DNA of 64,000 bases from the NCBI GenBank assembly GCA_018697195.1, contig CM031864.1:11186758-11250757 (forward strand). Direction: 5' to 3'. The DNA comes from Certhia americana. Its lineage: Eukaryota > Chordata > Aves > Passeriformes > Certhiidae. Position numbers and translations under genes: made by a program. Position 1 is the stretch's first letter. The number at the start of each line of letters is the position of its first letter. Under the pieces are notes generated by a model. The model ran no database searches. It saw only the letters and a program-made list of their open reading frames with translations, and was not told where the DNA came from. Of the stretch, positions 57,453 to 64,000 are shown in pieces.

Positions 57453-60400
57453 TGCCTCAGAGGGACCCATCTCCACTCCTAACATCCCACCCCACCCGCG
57501 ACTGAGTAAAGCACTGTTACTTTGCATAGTGTTTCGAAGCATGCCAATGTACGCCAGTTGCGTGCTCTGTAGCACATCTGGTACTACGGCCTGCAAGTGC
57601 CGCAATGAGGGACACCTGCATAGCATTGGACAACCAGGACAGTGGTCTTGAGGGCACAGCCAGAGACATCATCCCCTCCCTTCTCCCAGATAATCTCCAT
57701 TGCCATGCACAGGAGGGGTTTTACCTCTGCTGCACCATGGCCGTCCGCTGTTCCGCCGGCTTCACATCGGACATGTCACCACGCTGCCCCCGGCCCTCGT
57801 CGCTCCTCTCCAGCACATGCCCTGAGTGTGATGAACAACCGGTGCGCCCAACCCAGCACTGCACAGGGACAAGAGGGGCCATTGATTCCTGCCAGCCTCA
57901 AAAGGCTCTTGCAGAGCTCCTAGACGTGGGCAGAGCCGCTCCTAGAGCCCAGACTCTCACTGGGGAAGCTGACTCCTCCTTACCTGCAGTGCACTGGTGA
58001 TGGGCCCATCCTGCCCAAAACTGCTCCTTGGTCTTGGTGCACCTGCCCATGAAGTCAATGACACCCGCTCCTGTCTTTGGCACGCCCTCTCAGCCATCCT
58101 TTGAACTGGAACCTGGCGATGTTCCGAGACTGCCGTCCTGCCAGGGAGAGGGTGTTAGATGTGAACTACTGGTGAGGGCCTGATGATGTCCTTGCCCTCA
58201 CACTGATCTCCAACCTGCTCTCAGACCCCCTGAACCAGACCAGTTGATAAGGTGCACAGGCTACGATAGCCCATGTCAGATCTATTGCTGCATGTTGGGA
58301 CTGTCTCGTTCTCCCATTTTCACTCAGGGTGCTGAGCTGAGGAGGGCCTTTGGGGTCCCTAACATGGTCCATTGGGTCCAGGTTTTTGGGCCTCCCACCC
58401 TATGACCATGTTTACTGTAACACAAGGGTCCTTCACCCCCATTCATATGCGCACACCAGACTCCAGGTGCAGGGTGAACCTGTTTTATAAACACTTGCCA
58501 AGTGAGCAAGCACAGCAAGGCAGGATCTGGTGCTGACCAGGGATCCTGATCTGCTCATCGGGGCTGACAACAGCTAGCAGGCATGAACCTTGGAGAGAGG
58601 AGCAGAGGTTTGGCCAGCAGCCCTATTTGCCTGCCTTCCAAGGCATCATTTGCTTTCCCATTTCTTCAGGGGTTCCTCCTTACTGTCTTGGGTAAGGGCA
58701 GAGCTGGGGAGCCAGCAGCTGCCTCACCCTTGCTCTGTCACCTTGAACTCCCGGAAGGATGTACTGTGCATTTGTACTCTGCCAGGGTCCCACCACGAAG
58801 TACTGGTAGCGGCAAGCGCCTCTGCAGGCCATTACTGTGGCAACTTCTCCTGTTGATTAGGAGGCAGGTAAGACATCGCACTGACCCTGCTGTTTCTTCT
58901 CCCTCCCCCCCCTGGAGGCCTATGTGGTTGTGGCCACAGGGTCAGGCTCCAGACATTGGGGGTCTTATTCAGAGCGCGTGGTGCTAAACACAACTGAGAG
59001 CCCAAGAGCTCAGCCCAACAGATAGAAGTCCCATAGCCCCCTTCCTCACCCACAGCAGGACTCGTAACCCCCGGCCCATCTCACGCAGCTTTGTCAGCAT
59101 CACCACAATGGGGAGTTGTGCTCCAGCGCCTCCGCCAAATCCTCTGTGGTCTCCGCCATTGGTCCCTGTGTGGCGATGTAGGCCTTCTGATGCCTGTGAC
59201 AACACTAATTGTGCTCAGAGCAGCTCCTCAGAGCTGGGCAGCAGCTGCTCCTGGGGTCGGTGAGCTGGGTGAGCTTGATGCAGGTCCCCATGGTACCAAG
59301 GAGCAAGGCTGACAATCCCAGATGTAGGAGGCATGTTTCTAGGAAGGACCCTGGGCTCTAGAAAGAAGGATGAGCCTGTCCAGTAACTCATCTTCTAAGT
59401 GCGCTCCACAGACACAGTTATCACAACAATGGAGGATCCCAAAAGCTCTTAGGCGTTTGCTGGGCTGATGCATCACCCATCGCAGCCTCTTGCGCTGGCT
59501 TTTGCACTGAGTCCCTCTTGGCACCCAACCCCCACTAGCAGCCTTCCAGCACAATCAAAACACCTGGGCTGGAAGAGAGATGTGCTGGAGTATGATCCCA
59601 GCATCACCCTGTGTTTCTGCACTTTAACTCTCTGCATAACCCCCCGTCCCTCCACTGCGGGGAAAACACAGAGCATCTGAACCCTGTCACCTGGATTACA
59701 TATTCCAGACAATAACAAGGTCAGCTTGGAAACCATGATACGTTTTGGGCTGCTTTTTCCTAAAGCTTCAGAATTGTTCTGTTCCACGCCAGCATAAACC
59801 TCTCCTAATTTTCGTGGTACCCTGTTCCCAGACTACCTCCCCGCACCCTGAAGAAAGCCCCTTGGTGCTTTTGGCCTCCCTCTTGCATGCTTGGGCTGTG
59901 GCTCTTCCGAGCTCCCATCATAGCCGGTCTGGCTCCACCACTGCGGTGCCTCTGGAGCCCGCGGACCGGGCTGGCTTCTGTCCGCCTCCTCCCTCTGTTT
60001 CGTCCTGCTTCCCTCTCTGTTGCTATTTTTAATGGGCTAAAAATTAATGAACATGCTGCATGGCAGCTTTGCAACATGCGGGATGCAGACAGGGGTGCTT
60101 CAGGGATATAACAAATCCCCTAAAAACAGAATGGTGATGCAGACCAAGTGAAAAGCTATAAGATGCAGCATCAAGGATAGCGGCGGGATCGTGGGCTAAC
60201 TGATTTCTTTAGTACTAGAACATGGTTGGTTCAGGGAAGGAGGAAAGTAACAGACCTTGGGGATGGGTAAGTACACATGACATTGTAACCATCAGTGTGA
60301 TGGCACCCTCACCCTTCCTCCACAGCAAGCACCAAGAGGCAAAGCCAGGTTGCTCCCATCACTCTGGAGCCAAGACCTGGCTTGCAGTCCATCTGTCCAG

Positions 60401-63400
60401 ACTCAGTGCAACCGGCAGACCATTACATGACTGGTGTGGAGGGCTTCTGTGACACCCGCCAGAGGATGAGGCTCCCTCTGCTCTGTGACAGCTTTTCTAC
60501 ATCCCCTTCACTTTCCCTAGTACTCTTGCCCCACCCTGAGGCCTGGCTCTCTGTGGTTTTCCTGTTTGGATGCTCCAGGTTGCCTCCCCTTTTGCTCCTT
60601 TGCCACTCCTCGCCTCCATGTAACCCTTGCTCCCTAGGAACCTTTGCGGGGCTTCACTGCTGGACACAACAAGTCACAGCACTGCTGCATGGCTTGCCCT
60701 ACATCTATTCCCTTTGGCAGTGCCGTTTGCTTCGGGGATGTTACCAGTCCAAAGAAGACCGGTAGGCAGAAATCCAAGCTGGCAGGGAACAGGTGCTACA
60801 TACATCTATTGTTTGCCTCCCACACTCCAGCACTGATAGCTGGTACACATGAGGCATGACCTTACTGGAGGTGCGAGAGATAAGACAGAACCAGGCTTTT
60901 GTATGCATCATTGGGAGTGGTTGGATTATTGTCTAGGTGTGGTTGGAGGGATGTGGCCCACAGCTGCGTTCCTCTTCCATTCCTTTGCATCTGAAATTAG
61001 ATGTCATCAGCAGATCCAAAAAACTCGCATTTACTGCTCCAACTAGATCTTAATTTGTGCTTCATAAATTAACTGTTCTAGAGAGAGACCCTTGTGATGG
61101 GCTGTCGCCCTGATCTTTGAAAGTTCTGCTACCTTCCTGATTTTTTGCATTCTTGTAGTGAGTTCCAATGCACTTTCCTGGAGACAATGATTGTTTTAGC
61201 ATTCTTTCTAAGGAGTAGGAACTGATGGCCTCTTGGTTAACCATTGTGGTTGGGAAGTTGGCCACTTCATCCTCCAAATCCCTGGTCCTGTGGAATGTAT
61301 ATAATCAAGTCCACAATAACTTCCGCTTTTCTCCTTTCTTTGTGAAGCGTCGTGGTTAATGTGTTTATTTCGTGTTGTATGCACAATGGGTTCCCAGTGT
61401 CCACACCACCCTGCCTTAGGATCCGGACTCATTTCCAAAATCAAACCTGTAACAAGCCTCAAGCTGCTGCCTGGATCAGCACCAGTGGAAGCACAGTTCT
61501 AAACTCTTAGTTTGCTACAGCGGGAGGCAGGTTTGCATTAGTCTGTAGATATGAAACACAACCAAAGGATTCCTACCAGAACACCCCTAAACCTCCCCCA
61601 GAGTCCAACACGCCTACCATCCAGCCCAGGTTGGTACTTTCTACAGCCACACAACCCGCCTTGTCACCTCACTCCAGGCATCTTCACATATTTTAACAGG
61701 CACACTGCGCGTCTGAGAAGTTGGAATAGATAAAAATGCGACCAAGTGGTCCCTGGCCCACCTGAAGCAGTCAGGATCAGTCCTTTGAAAGAGAAGGCGC
61801 TCTGCCTGGTTCCCAAGCCCTTACAAGCTGTCATCAGCCACCCAAGTACTCCTTTACCTGTAGCCATCTATACGCTGGCATTGATGTAGCAGAGCCCTCG
61901 GCGGCCCCGGATGGTTTGCAGGCAGACTCTCCTCACTCATACGGCATGAATGTTCACGAGGCGGTTCTGAATTGTGCATGGAGGTTGCACTGATGAACGT
62001 GAGGTATTTCTTTAGAATTGGCCAGCGCTGAAAGATGAGGAGAACATCAGTTCCTGATGTGATGCAGCAGTCGGGGTCAGAATTGTATCCTGGCAGTCAT
62101 GTAGTGAAGGTGGAGTCCCCCAGCACTCTCAGGTGACACACACAGAGCCATGAAGCTTGTGTACCTCTAGCAGGGCTGGTATGCTTGGTGTGGCAGGGAA
62201 GCAAAGCTTTTCAGCTTCCACAATGTCTTCTATTACTTCTCACTCCCAGAAGGACCCATAAAAGGTGATAAGTTTGTGCCAGTTTAGTACAGAAGATCTA
62301 TTTTGGGTTACTGTAGACATTTTATGGGCTCTCTTTGAGTCCCGTAAACTGGAGTCATGTAATTTGTTTACTTAGATACGCTGACAGATCAACAGAAATC
62401 ACTCTTCCCCCTGCCGAATTTTTTTTTTTTTCCCTCCCCTTTCCCCAGAAGACTGCCACCAGCATCTCCAGACCACCCCTTCTCTCTGTGAGTGTGAGCT
62501 GACCTCACAGAGGCTCTCGCAAAGGGACATGGCTGCTCCTTGGGGAGCCGTGCAGCCATGTGAAGCCCTTTTTATCCCTGCTCCTCAGTTTCCCATGCAG
62601 TGGGCACTAGCCAGGGCACACAGAGAGGCAATTTCATTACTGTCTCAGAGACCTGGCAGAAATGAAAGGAAAATAAAATTGCGCCTTTCTTACACAAATT
62701 GCGTTGCATTGAGCTACATTCTGTGGCGCTCCTGAGGAGTTTCCAGCGAGGTGTCACCTGGACCTCAGGCAAGCATGTTTTACTGTCACAACCCCAGGAT
62801 ACCCCACTCTGATAACCACAGGACAAACTTCTCACTTTCCCAGTTACATGGAAAGTCAATATTTTTTGTGCCTCTCTTCTCCTTTTCACTTGAGGGAACC
62901 CCGGTGAAGCTGTACTGCGCAGTTCATATTCATAGCCTGCATGGTCGCTGCCTCCCTGCATAGCTATATTCCACTGCACGAGTTCACTGGAACTATAATG
63001 CACCTCATCTGAGAATATGGGCACTTACAGGCTCACTTCCAGCTCCAAGCTGCAATAATATCTTCATTTTGCATACACAATACAGGCAGAAAGTGGGCTT
63101 GTCTTCTTAACAATGTGTGCCCTTACAACACTGCCTTCACCATTTTTCTTAGACAGTGGGAGCTGGTGTTGAGTTTTCAAGATTACGGACTCAGCATTTT
63201 GAAAAATGAGACCAGAATGTCCTCATATTTCAATTGGACTGTTTCCAGACAAGTTGTTCACAGTAACATCAATTATCACTAACATGATCTTCTCTGATTT
63301 CAGCTGCATTCTCTGCCGCAAAAAAACACTGAACCGAAGCAAATGTGCGCTGGGACTTCACATCCATCTGCCTTTTATTCCTCCCAGAAGCTGCCACTCA

Positions 63401-63880
63401 GGTGGACCAGGGCCGACACTAATCTTTACAATCAAAATTTTAAATCACTGCCTACCTGCTTTAAAACACCCAAAGGAATAACTGTCCTGAATGATCCATA
63501 GCCCACTTCTGTCTCCCAACCCCCAGATGATCCGCCCGTGGATTCTGTGGGGCAGAGAGAGGGCACTAGAGAATGGGGTGCTAGGCGCTGCCACCAACCT
63601 TGATTCCGAGCTCCGATTGGAGTACACTCTCAGCCTGGTGGCACCTGGTCAGCTTCTGGATTGGGCAAAGAGTTGCGTGCAGCACCTCGTGTTGCCACAC
63701 GTGGCGTTCCTCCACATGCCTCATGGATGACGAGTACTGGTCCTCTGTCTTCACATGTAGTTTTCGCTGGAGGCATTCGCACGTCACGTGTCCGTAGATG
63801 TCCACGGTCTCTCGTGCTTCCATTCCGCTCCACGCAGTCATCGATGACGATGACTCAGACCGTTTCTGCCCACGCCAGCA
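57383..63880 (-). CDS. PTPRF: PTPRF (LAR-type receptor tyrosine phosphatase), 3' exons, indel-disrupted
   Basis: The gene encodes a cell-adhesion-linked receptor phosphatase with two cytoplasmic phosphatase domains, the active D1 and the pseudo-catalytic D2. Six exons covering the end of D1 and nearly all of D2 can be placed in order, plus a doubtful last exon. Readable pieces include [11 protein letters not shown] and KTEDQY in D1, and [34 protein letters not shown] and KTKEQF in D2. Splice junctions are kept, but every exon carries several one- or two-base indels and is 1-9 nt shorter than its mammalian counterpart, so no exon reads through. PTPRS or PTPRD cannot be excluded by sequence, but position next to KDM4A favours PTPRF. 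It is either a decayed gene or unpolished long-read sequence; the second seems likelier. Confidence 0.82.
57725..57858 (-). CDS. PTPRF: PTPRF exon: D2 signature loop and QTVKTLR region
   Basis: GTGCAG acceptor, then GCTGGGTTGGGCGCACCGG (second half of the D2 signature), FITLS-like and VLER-like pieces in shifting frames, and PAMVQ before a GTAAAA donor. 134 nt against 136 expected. Confidence 0.75.
57984..58137 (-). CDS. PTPRF: PTPRF exon: D2 with PKTGxGxIDF
   Basis: After a GGCAG acceptor, the family's DGQSRTIRQFQF stretch is recognisable with shifts. [20 protein letters not shown] is then in one frame, and the expected ITVHC is disturbed before a GTAAGG donor. 154 nt against 155 expected. 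Confidence 0.85.
58728..58849 (-). CDS. PTPRF: PTPRF exon: D2, EKCHQYWP to EFKVT
   Basis: AG acceptor, then GAGAAGTTGCCACAG (expected EKCHQYW, disrupted), RYQYFVV in frame, PQYIL or a shifted equivalent, and REFKVT before a GTGAGG donor. 122 nt against 126 expected. Confidence 0.8.
59071..59193 (-). CDS. PTPRF: PTPRF exon: D2, KAYIATQGP to KLREMGR
   Basis: After a CAG acceptor, [18 protein letters not shown] is read cleanly. One or more bases are then lost where FWRMLWEHNS is expected. [13 protein letters not shown] follows in a second frame. The donor reads GGGTTACG instead of a clear GT(A/G)AG and may itself contain an error. 123 nt against 127 expected. Confidence 0.85.
59194..61857 (-). 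other. PTPRF: PTPRF intron within D2 coding region
   Basis: No exon of the LAR family is missing between the flanking exons, so the stretch is intron. I see no recognisable gene or repeat in it. Confidence 0.6.
61858..62027 (-). CDS. PTPRF: PTPRF exon: start of phosphatase domain D2
   Basis: Across three frames it reads as the D2 opening: FISAN, NRLVNI, MPYE, RVCLQ, IRG and YINAS, ending GATGGCTACAG before a GTAAAG donor. It is 170 nt against about 179 expected, with scattered deletions. Confidence 0.8.
62028..63598 (-). other. PTPRF: PTPRF intron between D1 and D2 exons
   Basis: The flanking exons adjoin in the mammalian protein, so no coding sequence is expected. I recognise none. Confidence 0.6.
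63599..63880 (-). CDS. PTPRF: PTPRF exon: end of phosphatase domain D1 and D1-D2 linker
   Basis: The acceptor CCCCCGCAG is followed by GCTGGCGTGGGCAGA, the second half of the HCSAGVGRTG catalytic signature. Then come [15 protein letters not shown] and IQKLT, before a GTTGGT donor. It is 282 nt, where 286 is expected. At least eight small indels shift the frame. Confidence 0.85.
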
Positions 63881-64000
63881 CTGCGGGGGCAAAGCACACA
63901 GTCTAGATAACACAGACTCTACAGATGTCCAACCGAGCTCTAACAGGGCTTAGGAGATCACCTGGCCTTTAGGCACAAAAGTGGAGTAAAAGGCTGCTGT

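Noticed and set aside
57560..57625. Cysteine-rich frame resembling a retroviral zinc knuckle
   Set aside because: Spacing of Cys and His does not fit CCHC, and the stretch lies in noisy PTPRF intron sequence.

Overview
This is eukaryotic, vertebrate DNA, almost certainly from a bird. The coding exons are spliced and their proteins match vertebrate families. Two interspersed repeats read as chicken-repeat-1 (CR1) LINE ends, and the introns are short for a vertebrate. There are no bacterial operons, CRISPR arrays or phage genes. Most long open frames here, especially in the GC-rich islands, are chance frames.

Three genes lie on the minus strand in the order known from the KDM4A region of other vertebrates. 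From right to left (5' to 3') they are PTPRF (LAR receptor tyrosine phosphatase, last coding exons, about 57.4-63.9 kb), KDM4A (JMJD2A histone lysine demethylase, complete, 30.4-51.0 kb) and ST3GAL3 (beta-galactoside alpha-2,3-sialyltransferase, promoter and first coding exon only, about 6.8-8.9 kb). The products work in different places: a membrane phosphatase, a nuclear chromatin enzyme and a Golgi glycosyltransferase. Their adjacency is conserved synteny, not a shared pathway.

KDM4A is fully resolved. It has 21 coding exons, all with GT-AG introns and compatible phases, totalling 3174 nt (1057 residues plus stop). JmjN, JmjC, PHD, extended PHD and double Tudor regions are all present, and the visible iron, zinc and 2-oxoglutarate ligands are conserved. 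A CpG island with CCAAT boxes covers its 5' end, and two poly(A) signals lie about 1.6 kb past the stop.

The left part contains a clear assembly artefact. The 4 kb from 4865 to 8865 (ST3GAL3 intron 2 end, first coding exon and CpG-island promoter) is present again, imperfectly, at 9558-13459, and the 692-base run of N lies exactly between the copies. Each copy is clean near its outer flank and noisy near the gap. This looks like overlapping contig ends, each extended by raw long reads and never merged.

The PTPRF exons show similar noise: correct order, nearly all splice sites intact, but small indels throughout. They are either a decayed gene or unpolished sequence, and the artefact at 9.6-13.5 kb makes the second more likely. 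I see nothing that qualifies as a new biological system. The strongest observations concern assembly quality, a pair of start-stop uORFs in ST3GAL3 and one unusual active-site-proximal residue in KDM4A.
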